Made by a program: the position numbers and the translations under genes
Assembly (NCBI GenBank): GCA_946479985.1
Contig: CAMLIF010000062.1
Location: forward strand, 1 to 22,011
Origin: an uncultured Flavobacteriales bacterium
GTDB lineage: Bacteria > Bacteroidota > Bacteroidia > Flavobacteriales > Crocinitomicaceae
DNA length: 22,011 nt
Reading direction: 5' to 3'
Notes under the pieces: model-generated
Told to the model about the DNA's origin: nothing
Databases searched by the model: none
The model's input: the letters and a program-made list of their open reading frames with translations, nothing else
In this document: piece by piece, positions 10,701 to 17,500 of the stretch
How the letters are laid out: each line of letters opens with the position of its first letter
Position numbering within the stretch: position 1 is the stretch's first letter

Positions 10701-11407
10701 AAGCAGGAATGCGAACTGGAAAATCGTTAGCGATTTGTTGGGGACAATGGGATCAGGATGGAGCAGTGCCACCAGAACAATTGTCTTCGCGCATTGCCGC
10801 AATGCAGGAACTGGGCATCGGTTGCCTGAACCAAAAATCAGCTATTGGAGCCATGAATACGTGTCTTGGAAGTCAAACCGATGTGGTGGGCTACCTCGCT
10901 GTACATGATGAGGTAAAAGCATTGCAAACCATTGGGCTTGCTGCTGCACCAACAAAAGAAACGTTGGTATTACAAGCAATTGAAACCCTGGAAAAACAGC
11001 AACTTACAAAACCCATATTCATTGCTTTTCTCAAGACACTCGATTCCGCAGATTACACTGAAACCATTCGACAGAAAGTAATGCAAGTAATAGCAACATT
11101 AGAAGCCAATGAAAAAGCAACTGGTACTTCTGACTTAGAAGTTGTTCCTATAATGACAGAGCCAGACACCAACCAGATCCTGGAACGAACACTGCTTTGT
11201 GTGGAAAAAGTCCTAAAAATCAGTAAAGATCAGCTTGACATATTCAAGCCGTTACAAGATTACGGACTCGATTCGATCAGAGCCATGCAGCTTTCTATTA
11301 CGCTCGAAAATGAATTCAATATTTCCGTTCAGTCAAGCTGGCTCATTCAGCATCCGTCACTGGACAGTTTATCAAATCAATTAGCAAACAAAATGACAGT
11401 ACAATGA
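2..11407 (+). CDS. trans-AT PKS/NRPS hybrid megasynthase, 5' end outside window
   Basis: Assembly-line enzyme with domain order carrier protein, Ox, Ox, KS0, ACP, KS, KR, ACP, KS, KR, ACP. The frame is open to the left edge and the residues before the first ATG (position 32) already belong to the carrier domain, so ATG32 is not the start and the gene begins outside the window. Residue numbers in these entries count Met at 32 as 1; about 3791 residues are visible. Four carrier serines are seen (Ser20, Ser1218, Ser2440, Ser3748). No acyltransferase domain follows any KS. Each KS is instead followed by the short linker ending in a YPF...W motif, the hallmark of trans-AT synthases. No A or C/Cy domain is in view; these should lie upstream. 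The stop overlaps the P450 start (ATGA). Product unknown. Confidence 0.95.
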   Translation, partial: TEELNTFFEEMLHVKNIRETDDLFDLGATSFTIMQLVEVLQNQYAITIPIEVFLDDSTAGVITGKIRQLLANNITIATPKRPVAFGKCIVPQTDFNKTVKLEVPQFSENFYTRTKRNAKSSVSTLTLSQFGQFLSLLRMEQINEKGRYLYASAGGLNPVQTYVYVKENGVEDLKEGVYYYHPVTNQLCLINDRVDTNLKPVFFDYDQPCFEEARFVLFFISRQEAIQPIYSTLSPSLVLLEAGYMGQLLESRQQTFNLGLRPANGVDFLEIQHLFDLEDDHRFLHCLLGGLAHEIYTSSGNANRLEYISQTGKKLHGHCSGYSGNQTFSAFLQEKNNAFNLPSQGLVDKSHSQHLNIREIKPEMHVIELEKAAISSYEFEFRSAKRTYTDSPVPFVQFSRFMGLLGERTIGEEAHYLYPSVTGNHRLKHYVYVKENSVENIAAGVYCYDPIQHQLTLVNSHLSTEIKNCYTPFNRAHANAAKFCLFIIAPREELEKNYGNDATYMALLEAGYIGQLLLEKQAEFEIGICPIGEIRFEKIRADFKLSPADELLHSFVCGNHILHMPENHTFLEPDRNKSAKRILPQPEKIQKRADIAIIGMSGRFPDAPNLEIFCQNLKNEKSSFKPVSESRLEKYGKPANFQAAFLDGIDCFDSSLFNIPPAEAKSVDPQERLLLEVVWECLENAGYTSDGMNTSAKKVGVFIGAMWDDYQHYASTEDANGLPVLATSHHSSIANRISYSFNFTGPSIAVNTSCSSALSALHAASNAIKNGECDVALVGSVNLLSHPYHYETLKQLELLSKNGNCHPFGKEGDGWMPGEGVGAILLKSLTLAEEQHDFIHGIVKGTATGHTGKSMRFGAPDSRKQQESMRQAIENANVSLDSISYVEAAAPGASLADASEMTAIKELFSNSNSVIYTGSVKANIGHLEAASGMSQLMKVLLQMREQDLYPTLNTGLINPLIRLNDTQLKIVQAYQKWDVSPEDQSVPKRALINAFGATGSCGHAVLESYIPAKRQHNGKPCLIVLSAATTGQLIESAKRLHDFLTVSNESLSLSDVSYTLQSGRREMQERLAIIASSIAEVAELLLRYLAGETVPLCLFTGNTSEETVPFDISQEVELEIIAEQWVKGGTYNRNYSENALPYKVPLPTYPFARESHWVHDIKSVLNKPILVKQHTSTMDSVSSQVQIANSNVSKAVQDYLKQIVFEKSGIPVSRITSSSTFDDFGITSQMIRQLNLRLENDFGPLSQTLFFEFQTIQRLANYFISEHTDSIRKILPHTSNGTPMEEPIDKPNESSKIQEKTTRFDSDDRIAIIGLSGRYPKSPTIAKFWENLKQGVDCISEIPHERWNHSDYFSNDRSSTGKTYAKWGGFIDGHDQFDPLFFNISPHDAKGMDPQERVFLETAWHTIEDAGYNRKSYKKAFGDNVGVFVGVMYNEYLLHSTSKNGNGSALASSIGSIANRVSYSFGFSGPSMGIDTMCSSSLTALHLAVNSIKNGDCKAAIVGGVNLALHPNKYILHAQLNMSSSDGRCRSFGEGGDGFVPGEGVGAILLKPLSQALKDGDQIYATIRGTAINHDGKTHGYTVPNPNAQAEIIAQALRKADVDPKHISYVEAHGTGTSLGDPIEISGLTKAFGSVLDNGQFCSIGSVKSNIGHLEAAAGIAGLTKILLQMKHKTLVPSLHSDQLNTNIDFEKTPFYVQQKLEKWKNPSMEIDGEAHEIPLMACISGFGAGGANAHAIIEEYNDEVYVSATTNHKVIVPISAKNEERLVLVAKELLQFIRHQYGEATATQTVQEEVSESALHTILNGHALHSNGHSETTLLDEVLTENEVNRFPNSPSTLRLTDLAYTLQVGREPMETRMAVVVQSFEELIDKLERFVNNDRDPAIFHFGKVPKNTDGLLKYMDDEDLIRMTEAWVFKKKYTELMDLWTKGLEIDWHRFHNGLHPKRISLPTYPFSRERYWVAETDSSITATQSVIEEQEKASQLFLKSVWQEETISTDKKTIAYSRHHVFFCGTHAVNGDVSLQSPEITCHQFKSEEETAEKRFTDYASKLFEAVKTILQSSTKGNVLLQIVVQDSGSDSHLLGLGALLKTVSKENPTIYGQLIVSNEPISVAQLEAEGVQFQANKIRYQNGNRFVNRLQEITSGVNEKPLPWKDKGIYLISGGTGGLGLLFAHEIAKNTTGAILILTGRSALSKEREASIRELTNLGITVLYKTVDIQDQLQVNNLIESIISEYGYLNGVLHCAGIAKDKFSFNKDINEFREVLGPKVTGTLNLDQSTKAIHLDFFVLFSSTIAITGNVGQIDYACANAFMDEFALQRSIKRGGRTLSINWPFWQNGGMTTNGAGEEEMYNHWGMLPMSTSSGIAAFYTAMASDEAQVIVLNGTRKKMQQAFLTEAVKSATITEKNTGSFPTPKAALKEQLKALFSEISTIPIPAIDAEERWENYGVDSIMITRLNRKLEAALGEISKTLFYQYQTLNELTEYIAANYAEQCNSWIGSASEVVVTETQKVEAIIPVQSNHTLPDSDTFKQSTGIYREPIAIIGLNGTFPQAKDLDEYWKNLESGKDCIVEIPEDRWSLDGFFDPSKKEAVINGKSYSKWGGFIDEFAAFDPLFFNISPHDALNIDPQERLFLQSCWKLIEDAGYTKDRLAKQHSSNVGVFAGVTQTGFELYGPELRKSGEHVFPRTSFSSVANRVSFALNLSGPSMPVDTMCSSSLTAIHEACRHLDMGDCEMAIAGAVNLYLHPVSYAGLCSQQMLSVDGKCKSFGHEGNGFVPGEGVGVVLLKKLSDAIRDNDQIHGIIRGTGVNHGGRANGYTVPSPKAQGDLIRETLDRAGINARTVSYIEAHGTGTELGDPIEITGLTQAFEKDTSDKGFCAIGSAKSNHGHLEAAAGMAGLTKVLLQMKHGKLVPSLHAKELNPNIPFSKTPFTVQQQLTDWKRPVINMNGEEKEFPRIAGISSFGAGGANAHIIVEEFRGNEQKQKAITNETPVIVILSAKKEERLKAYAKNLLQFVEQHETVLDIEALAYTLQIGREAMDVRLGMVVSSREELLKKLHAFVDETPETEQFHYHKVATSKETMAALASDEDMAAIIDLWIENKKYDKILEYWIKGGPLDWNKLYTLSQPATISAPTYPFANETYWLTIPEIKLQEMITEISPEKPTETPIDTALKTLQLSEDWIKVPLEMKNIDWSGLLKSKKGHHVLVISDELNRKEEIQNVYRSISAITGQQALSNEIQHLPFTSNDEALRSYLSDRRKPLAIFLFLPATDKNTAEQELESIYNSIKSLISAVYSETIQFYCCYEILETKRIVFREGLSGLLKSAMLESEGNTFRSISFDGKSYKTNIAATVIKEWLCDTTLGSNPRSIPMISYEGNERKELQLSVYQYGHSNASNVEFKTSGTYLMIGSIGDVGSFVCQELGNMYQAKLVILSRRPENEVTEQLLKIRTAGASVSYYSVDILDPKAVMTTIESLTAQGIKLNGVVHMARQVLDGPIIGKDYSEFARVMAAKVAGTIHVDAATAHLPLDFFLMYSSMAAFGVKGSPDYAYSTAFQNAFARIRNKQVKAGMRTGKSLAICWGQWDQDGAVPPEQLSSRIAAMQELGIGCLNQKSAIGAMNTCLGSQTDVVGYLAVHDEVKALQTIGLAAAPTKETLVLQAIETLEKQQLTKPIFIAFLKTLDSADYTETIRQKVMQVIATLEANEKATGTSDLEVVPIMTEPDTNQILERTLLCVEKVLKISKDQLDIFKPLQDYGLDSIRAMQLSITLENEFNISVQSSWLIQHPSLDSLSNQLANKMTVQ
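1772..3812 (+). other. Module: non-elongating ketosynthase (KS0) plus ACP
   Basis: KS fold with the active-site Cys744 in NTSCSSAL and the second catalytic His916 in NIGHLEAASG. The first catalytic His, normally in HGTGT, is absent: the segment reads VEAAAPGAS, with Ala879 at the His position. In trans-AT synthases this loss defines KS0 domains, which transfer the chain without decarboxylative extension. The post-KS linker is full length and ends in YPFARESHW (about 3451-3474). The ACP is at about 3570-3812 with Ser1218 in FGITSQM, lacking the Asp that usually precedes the serine. Probable role: passing the azole-bearing starter from the oxidase block into the polyketide section. Confidence 0.85.
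3923..7475 (+). other. Module: elongating KS, ketoreductase, ACP
   Basis: The KS has a complete catalytic triad: Cys1468 in DTMCSSSL, His1603 in HGTGT, His1643 in NIGHLEAAAG. The post-KS linker (about 5226-5890) carries an extra stretch of about 45 residues between the LLQF helix and the AYTLQVGRE block, compared with the next module. The KR (about 5930-7160) has the nucleotide motif SGGTGGLG, SS at 2281-2282, Tyr2295 in DYACAN and the tetrad Asn, so it should be active. An Asp at the LDD-equivalent position (AKDKF) resembles B-type KRs, which give D-configured alcohols; this is a weak prediction. ACP Ser2440 lies in YGVDSIM. Expected output is a beta-hydroxy intermediate, because no DH or ER is present. 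Confidence 0.9.
7613..11395 (+). other. Module: elongating KS, degenerate ketoreductase, ACP
   Basis: The KS catalytic residues are intact: Cys2703 in DTMCSSSL, His2838 in HGTGT, His2878 in NHGHLEAAAG. The KR region (about 9510-10930) includes an N-terminal structural half. Its dinucleotide motif reads IGSIGDVG in place of TGGxGGLG, keeping only the glycine spacing. The usual HxAG block reads HMARQ. Catalytic Tyr3538 is present in PDYAYSTAF, but the tetrad Asn four residues later is Thr3542. Reduced or absent ketoreduction is plausible, leaving a beta-ketone. A helical linker of about 60 residues leads to the ACP with Ser3748 in YGLDSIRAM. The protein ends soon after the ACP with no obvious docking domain. 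Confidence 0.85.
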
Positions 11408-12609
11408 TCAATAGTGAAATTTTTTCTATCGAAAATCTGGATAATCCATACCCAGAATACGACAGGCTACGTAAGGAATCTCCAGTCTGGTGGAGTGAAG
11501 CACAAAAAAGATGGGTAATTACTCAGTATAAAGACATTCGCTTTGTGCTCAGTGACGATCGGTTTTCTGTTGCGCGACAAATTAGTAACTACAATCAGCT
11601 CAGTAAAGAAGAACAGGACGAGTTAGGACCGCTTCGACAATTCATCGACCATGATCATACTTCTTTCAAAGCTGATCGACCGAAGCATACACGGTTGAAA
11701 AAGGTAGAGCTAGAGTGTATTACAAAGCAATCCGTTGAAGCTATGAAACCATTCATTGAAGCGCTTTGCAATCGAATCATTGACGAGAAAATGGGGCAAA
11801 ACAAGATGGATATCATTGCTGATTATGCTGCTCCGATTGCTCTTGGAACAATTGCTGAATACCTCGGTTTCCCAGCCGAAGACAGCTATTTGATCCGTGA
11901 CTGGGTGAAAAGAAGCTCCGATGTTCGCGCAATGGTTGGAAAATACAGCGCAGCTTCACGTTATCAAGAAACAACCACAGAAATTCGGAATTATCTCACA
12001 GAATTGATCTCCAGTTTTCGTAAAGAAAATCGACCTGGGCTGATTGGTGATTTCATTCGAATGCTTGACGAAGGACGTCTTGAAAACGAAGAAGAATTGT
12101 TTTGGACCATTTACACAATGATGAGCGCCGGACATCATACAACACTGAACTCCATCGCTAATGGAACACTGAGTCTTCTTACCAACAAAGATCAATTGGA
12201 ATTACTCCGAGAAAACCCAGCACTGATTTCCACTACTGTTGATGAGGTAATGCGTTACGATGGTTATGTTCAATTTCTCGACCGGGTAGCCAAAGAAGAC
12301 GTGATTATTTCTGGGGTAACCATAAAAAAGGGAGATTACATAGCTGTTTGCGTTGGCGCAGGAAACAGAGATCCGGAAGCGTATGGTTGCCCGGCATCCA
12401 TGGATATCACAAGAAAACCCAACAAACATCTTTCCATGGGCTATGCAACACATTATTGCTCCGGAGCAAGTTTGGGTAAGCACGAAGTTGAAATTGCTCT
12501 TCAGACACTTATTACTCGAATACCAACAATGGAACTAGCAGAAAAAACACAACAATGGGGGCGGAGCTTTAACCACCGCTATTTGCATGAGCTATCCGTT
12601 ATTTTTTAA
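11404..12609 (+). CDS. Cytochrome P450 monooxygenase
   Basis: Soluble bacterial P450 of 401 residues, normal length for the class, with no signal peptide or membrane anchor. The ExxR motif is Glu281-Val-Met-Arg284. The haem loop is SMGYATHYCSGASLG with proximal ligand Cys352; Phe and Gly at the start of the usual FGxGxHxC signature are replaced by Met and Ala. The I-helix oxygen-activation motif is AGHHTT (Gly243 to Thr247), where most relatives have AGHETT, so the acid of the acid-alcohol pair is His245. The start overlaps the upstream stop as ATGA, implying translational coupling to the megasynthase. Inferred role is hydroxylation or another oxidation of the carrier-bound or released polyketide. 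The site of oxidation and the redox partners cannot be told from the window. Confidence 0.92.
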   Translation: MINSEIFSIENLDNPYPEYDRLRKESPVWWSEAQKRWVITQYKDIRFVLSDDRFSVARQISNYNQLSKEEQDELGPLRQFIDHDHTSFKADRPKHTRLKKVELECITKQSVEAMKPFIEALCNRIIDEKMGQNKMDIIADYAAPIALGTIAEYLGFPAEDSYLIRDWVKRSSDVRAMVGKYSAASRYQETTTEIRNYLTELISSFRKENRPGLIGDFIRMLDEGRLENEEELFWTIYTMMSAGHHTTLNSIANGTLSLLTNKDQLELLRENPALISTTVDEVMRYDGYVQFLDRVAKEDVIISGVTIKKGDYIAVCVGAGNRDPEAYGCPASMDITRKPNKHLSMGYATHYCSGASLGKHEVEIALQTLITRIPTMELAEKTQQWGRSFNHRYLHELSVIF

Positions 12610-12631
12610 ACTGTAAAACAGATCTGATTGA

Positions 12632-13423
12632 ATGAAAAATTTATTCCCACGTCCTTTAAGGCGACTGAAACGACACCTTTCTACACCTCGATTCCAGCAT
12701 TCTAAAACCATGCAATCCTGGAGAGAGATTATTGTCGGTAATAACAGAGACAACCGTTTGCGTCAAATTTTCTTTTCCCTTGTGTGGAACCGGGTAGAAG
12801 GAGATTATGTAGAATTTGGTGTAGCTTCTGGTAAATCATTGGCCAATGCTTATTACGCTTCGCAGGCACAGAACGATTGGTATCCTGCAGGTCATCCATT
12901 TTACTCTAATGAACGAATAAATGCGTTGTCTAAAATGCGTTTCTTTGGTTTCGACAGTTTCCAGGGATTGCCAAAAGCAAAAGGACTCGATAAGAAGTTT
13001 CGTTTTTTCGACGATGGTATGATTCTTTGTCCAAAAGACGAAGTAGAAAAATACTTAAAAGACCAGCGAGTAGACATGAGTAGAGTTCATCTCGTAGAAG
13101 GATTTTATTCCGAATCGCTTACCTATGAAACACGCCAAAAGTTCCAGATCGGAGCAGTTTCCATGGTCTTTTTTGATTGCGATTATTACGAATCTACAGT
13201 AGAAGCGCTTGCCTTCATAACACCACATATTGTAGACGGTACCATTTTTTTATTTGACGATTGGTTTTTGAATAACGCAGACCCGCAATTAGGTGTTCAA
13301 CGAGCATTTTATGAATGGTGTGATGCGCACAAAGATTTGCGCGTTGCTCCATTCATCGATCAACGGACATTCGTAATTCTGAAATCTGTTATCAATACCG
13401 AAACCGTTTCCGAAACAAATTAA
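12632..13423 (+). CDS. TylF/MycF-type SAM-dependent O-methyltransferase
   Basis: Class I methyltransferase of 263 residues. The SAM-binding turn is VEFGVASGKS, followed by FFGFDSFQGLP and VHLVEGFYSESL, which are characteristic TylF-family blocks. Asp182 in FFDCDYY and the pair Asp209-Asp210 in FDDWF have the spacing of the magnesium-binding aspartates in MycF-like macrolide-sugar O-methyltransferases. The family methylates sugar hydroxyls in macrolides and hydroxyls in other natural products. Here it probably methylates a hydroxyl of the polyketide, perhaps one introduced by the P450 or the flavin monooxygenase. It starts 22 bases after the P450 stop, with no Shine-Dalgarno sequence in front. 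No sugar biosynthesis genes are in the window, so a sugar acceptor is unsupported. Confidence 0.88.
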   Translation: MKNLFPRPLRRLKRHLSTPRFQHSKTMQSWREIIVGNNRDNRLRQIFFSLVWNRVEGDYVEFGVASGKSLANAYYASQAQNDWYPAGHPFYSNERINALSKMRFFGFDSFQGLPKAKGLDKKFRFFDDGMILCPKDEVEKYLKDQRVDMSRVHLVEGFYSESLTYETRQKFQIGAVSMVFFDCDYYESTVEALAFITPHIVDGTIFLFDDWFLNNADPQLGVQRAFYEWCDAHKDLRVAPFIDQRTFVILKSVINTETVSETN

Positions 13424-13433
13424 TCCGATAATT

Positions 13434-14570
13434 ATGGATCTGATCAATACCCAATTGGCTGCGCTATTTGCAGGAGAAATTCACACAGAAACTTCAGCAC
13501 CTCCTAGTGATGCAGCAGAAAAAAGGAAAACCATTTCCTTCAGCTTTCTTTTCTTTTCGGATGTTCGCAAAGACATTACCAACCAGGAGAAGTACGCTTT
13601 CACTCGTGAACTTGTTGAATTCGCTGACCGATCAGGTTTTGAAGCGGTATATTTTCCCGAAAGACATTTCAGTGAGTTTGGCTCCATTTACGCCAACAAT
13701 AGTCTGATGGCGGCATATTTTGCTCCGTTGACCAAAAATGTACGTCTTCGTTCCGCGGCGGTAACCAATACACTTCATCATCCCGTTGAAATAGTTGAAA
13801 ATTGGGCAATGGTTGATATTCTTTCCAATGGTCGGGTAGATCTTGGTTTCGGAAATGGTTGGAACAAGGCCGATTTTGTATTGTCCCCGGATACTTATGA
13901 AAATCGGGAACAACTTCGCAACGAACGTATACCAATTATCCAGCAATTGTGGCGTGGCGAAACTATCGATTTTATTGGACCAGGCGGAGATTTTTATCCA
14001 ACAACTGTTCATCCGCGTCCGATTCAAAAAGAATTGAATGTATGGTATGTAACCACTTCCGATAAAGGATTTGAATATGCCGGTTCGCAAGGCTATAATA
14101 TTTTCACTATGCTCTCCGGGATTGATCTGAACGAGCTTGGGAGAAAAATTAAATTGTACCGACAGGCGAGAGCAGATTCTGGTTTTCTTCCGGAAACAGG
14201 TATTGTTTCTCTCATGATGCATACACTTGTTCATCCGGACGCAGAATGGGTACAGGAAAAAGTAGCAGAGCCATTCAAAAACTATATCCGAAGCAGTTTA
14301 GTGCCGCACATGAAAGCAAGTGGTCATGTTCTAAATGCGGAAGAAACAGAGAAAATGGTGGATTATTCTTACGCACGGTACTTCCAAACTGGCGGTATTT
14401 TTGGATCAGTAGAAACCTGCCAGAAACAAATCAATAAAGCCATTAAAGTTGGGGTTAACGACATAGCCTTTCTCCAGGATTTCGGAGTCGATTATCAAGC
14501 GGTGAAAGACGCTTTGGTTCATCTGAAACAATTGGTAAATCAAAATATCCTGAAACATCATTCATTATGA
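13434..14570 (+). CDS. Luciferase-like FMN-dependent monooxygenase (natural-product LLM family)
   Basis: A 378-residue TIM-barrel flavin monooxygenase of the bacterial luciferase-like class. It matches the natural-product subfamily represented by MupA of the mupirocin cluster, with blocks SFSFLFFSD, FEAVYFPERHF, LRSAAVTNTLHHP, DLGFGNGWNKADF and VWYVTTSDKGFEYAG. The first 30 or so residues precede the barrel and may be a linker. These enzymes use reduced FMN supplied by a separate reductase, which is not seen here. Related domains are often built into NRPS/PKS proteins and oxidise carrier-bound chains. Its stop overlaps the start of the next PKS as ATGA, and that PKS opens with a KS0-ACP pair. 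This suggests it acts on the chain parked there, by alpha-hydroxylation or oxygen insertion (inference). It starts 10 bases after the methyltransferase. Confidence 0.88.
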   Translation: MDLINTQLAALFAGEIHTETSAPPSDAAEKRKTISFSFLFFSDVRKDITNQEKYAFTRELVEFADRSGFEAVYFPERHFSEFGSIYANNSLMAAYFAPLTKNVRLRSAAVTNTLHHPVEIVENWAMVDILSNGRVDLGFGNGWNKADFVLSPDTYENREQLRNERIPIIQQLWRGETIDFIGPGGDFYPTTVHPRPIQKELNVWYVTTSDKGFEYAGSQGYNIFTMLSGIDLNELGRKIKLYRQARADSGFLPETGIVSLMMHTLVHPDAEWVQEKVAEPFKNYIRSSLVPHMKASGHVLNAEETEKMVDYSYARYFQTGGIFGSVETCQKQINKAIKVGVNDIAFLQDFGVDYQAVKDALVHLKQLVNQNILKHHSL

Positions 14571-17500
14571 GCGACAAACTTTCTGAAATGAACAGGATCC
14601 TAGATTGGATCAGCGAAGGGGAAAAAGAATGGACTCCAGCCTCCGAAGAAGCATTTTTAAATGCGGACACAAAGGAAAAGACAATCCCAAACAGCATCCC
14701 ATCACAGCAACTGGAATCAATTGCCATTACAGGTCTTTCAGGTTTTTTTCCGGAATCCATGAATGTTCAGGAATTCTGGGACCATTTGGATAATGATCGT
14801 TCTATGATCCGTGAAATACCAGCAGAACGTTTCGAATGGAAGGAGCATTACTCCAAAACAGGTGAAACCGGTACAATGCGCACCCGTCACGGTGGTTTTA
14901 TTCCGGATATAGCATCCTTCGATCCGAAATTATTTAATATGCTTCCCGCAGAAGCAGAGGAAATTGATCCGCGGCAACGCTTATTACTGATGTCAGTTTG
15001 GCGGACACTCGAAGATGCAGGTTATGAACCATTATCCCTGAAAAAGAGTAATACAGGTGTCTTCATTGGTTGCGAAACGAACCAATACGCCCAAATCATG
15101 CGGGACAACGGTATTCCATCCAACGGCTTGTTTAATCAAACCGATAGTATGATCAGTAATCGTCTGTCGTATTTTTTTGATTTTGCTGGTCCAAGTGAAT
15201 TTGTCAATACTATGTGCTCTGGTTTCGCAGTTGCATTGCATAGAGCTGTAGTGGCATTACGTGCAGGAACAATCGATCGAGCCATTGTTGGTGCTGCAAA
15301 TATTATTTTGTCACCTGAACTTTTGATAGCGCTTTCCGGTGGTGAACAACTCTGTACCGGTGAAATAATAAAATCCTTTGGCAAGGACGGCGACGGCTAT
15401 CTAAGTGCTGAAGGAGTAGGCACTATACTCATCGAAAGACTTTCGGATGCTAAAGCCGCAAATCGTTATAGTTATGCCAATATCAGACATGCTATGGTCA
15501 ATTACAACGGTCGTGGCGGTATGTCAATTGCAGCACCCAACACAGACGCTCATGCAGAACTGATGAAGAATTGTTACCGGGAAGCAGGAATTGATCCACG
15601 CAATCTTCACTACATCGAAGCACAAGGAATGGGACTTCCTGTTGCTGATATTGCAGAATGGACCGCAATGAATAGAGCATTGACCGAACTTGCATCTGAA
15701 CAGGGAATTACACTAAAGCCCGGATCATGCAGCGTCAGCAGCCTGAAACCAATGACCGGCCACATGCATGCAGCTTCCTCACTGGCAGCCTTGCTGAAAG
15801 TAATCAGGAGCTTCCAAACCAGGAAAATCCATAAAATTCTGGGGTATGATCAGCCTAATGAATTTTGCAATATGGCGGATACTCCCTGCCGAATCGTAAA
15901 AGAAACCGAAGCATGGCCTGATACCGAGTATCCGAGGCTGGCAGCAATCCATTCCTATGGCTCAGGCGGCAATAACGCGCACCTTTTACTGGAAGAAGTC
16001 ATGGAATCGGAGCAAATGCCCAAAGCAGTTCATTCCCCGACACCGTTTCAACTTCAAAAACACTGGTTCAAACAACCTGTAACCAACTTAAAAACAACAG
16101 ATTCAAACACAAATCATAAAGAAACACTTCCGGTTAAAAACGACCAGGAAAATGAAATTCTCGATGCGATTCGTGAACTAGTAGGACTCGATGAAAATCA
16201 ATTTGATCCGAATACCGCATTTTCTTCACTCGGAGTAGATTCGGCTGCCGTAGGAATTTTTACTGCCGGATTGAACACCAAGTTCAGTATCACAATTCCT
16301 AAATCGGATGTCTATAGTTATCCGACGCCGGAAAAAATGGCTCAGCACATTCTGTCTAAACTTCAGAAAACCCAAGTAAAAAGCACCAATACACCGGATG
16401 TAGATCAACAACAGTCGAAAATCGAAACAGACGACATCGCAATTATTGGTATGCATGTTCGGGTGGCTGGAGCTGAAAACACACGAGAATTTTGGTCCAA
16501 TCTGAAAAAAGGAGAAAGCTCCATTTCAGATATCCCGGAAAAACGCAGGAGCAAAGCTTTCAACGAATTGAAGCACGTACGTGGTGGTTTTATTTCTGAG
16601 ATTGACCATTTTGATCCACTCTTTTTTGGCATTTCACCGCGGGAAGCTGAATACATGGACCCACGTCAACGCGTGTTACTTGAATCTTCGTATGCAGCAA
16701 TTGAGGATTCCGGATACGATCCAAAAAGCTGGAAAGGAAAGCGAAACGGGATTTTTATTGGATTGGAAGAATCCGATTATCCACTTACAGAAAGATCAAG
16801 CATTACCTCCATACACAGTGGGAGTGCACCTGCACGGATCGGATATTTCTTAGATACAAAGGGGCCACTTCTATCGCTCAGTACTGCCTGTTCATCATCG
16901 TTGGTGGCCATACATTATGCTTGTAACAGCATTTTGAATGGTGAAAGTGAAACAGCACTTGCCGGAGGCTGCGCTATCATCAGCGATCCAGCTCAAATGA
17001 TCGTTAATTTGGCTAGAATGGGGGACATGCTCTCGCCTGATAGTACCTGCTATGCATTCGACGACAGAGCCAACGGTATGGTACTCGGAGAAGGAGTTGG
17101 AGTGGTTATTCTCAAACGCTTATCACAAGCCATTCTTGATAAAGACCCCATTCACGGAGTAATCAAAGCAACAGGCATTAACTACGACGGAAAAACCAAT
17201 GGACTTACTGCACCAAGCGGAATTCGTCAACAAGAATTGTACGAAGACGTTATTCGAAAAAGTGGTTTTACTGCAGATAGCATAGGGCATATCGTTGCTC
17301 ACGGAACTGGAACAGCCTTAGGCGATCCAATCGAATGCAACGCCTTAATAAATGCTTATGGAGCCAATACCGACCAAAAACATTTTTGTGCACTGACTTC
17401 TGTAAAAACCACCATAGGACATACTTTGGCAGCTTCTGGCGTTATCAATCTTGTTGCAGCAACACTTTCCATTAAAAACAAACAAATACCGGCTACGCTT

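Noticed and set aside
12610..12631. Terminator or promoter between the P450 and methyltransferase genes
   Set aside because: The gap is only 22 bases, with no inverted repeat, T-run or recognisable promoter element.
13632..14234. Minus-strand open frame of 200 residues opposite the flavin monooxygenase
   Set aside because: It lies wholly inside a well-supported gene, has no recognisable motif and looks like a codon shadow. Similar minus-strand frames across the window were dropped for the same reason.
14714..16000. KS4 as a chain-length factor
   Set aside because: The active-site Cys217 is retained, and chain-length factors lose it. It is also fused to an ACP in a modular protein.
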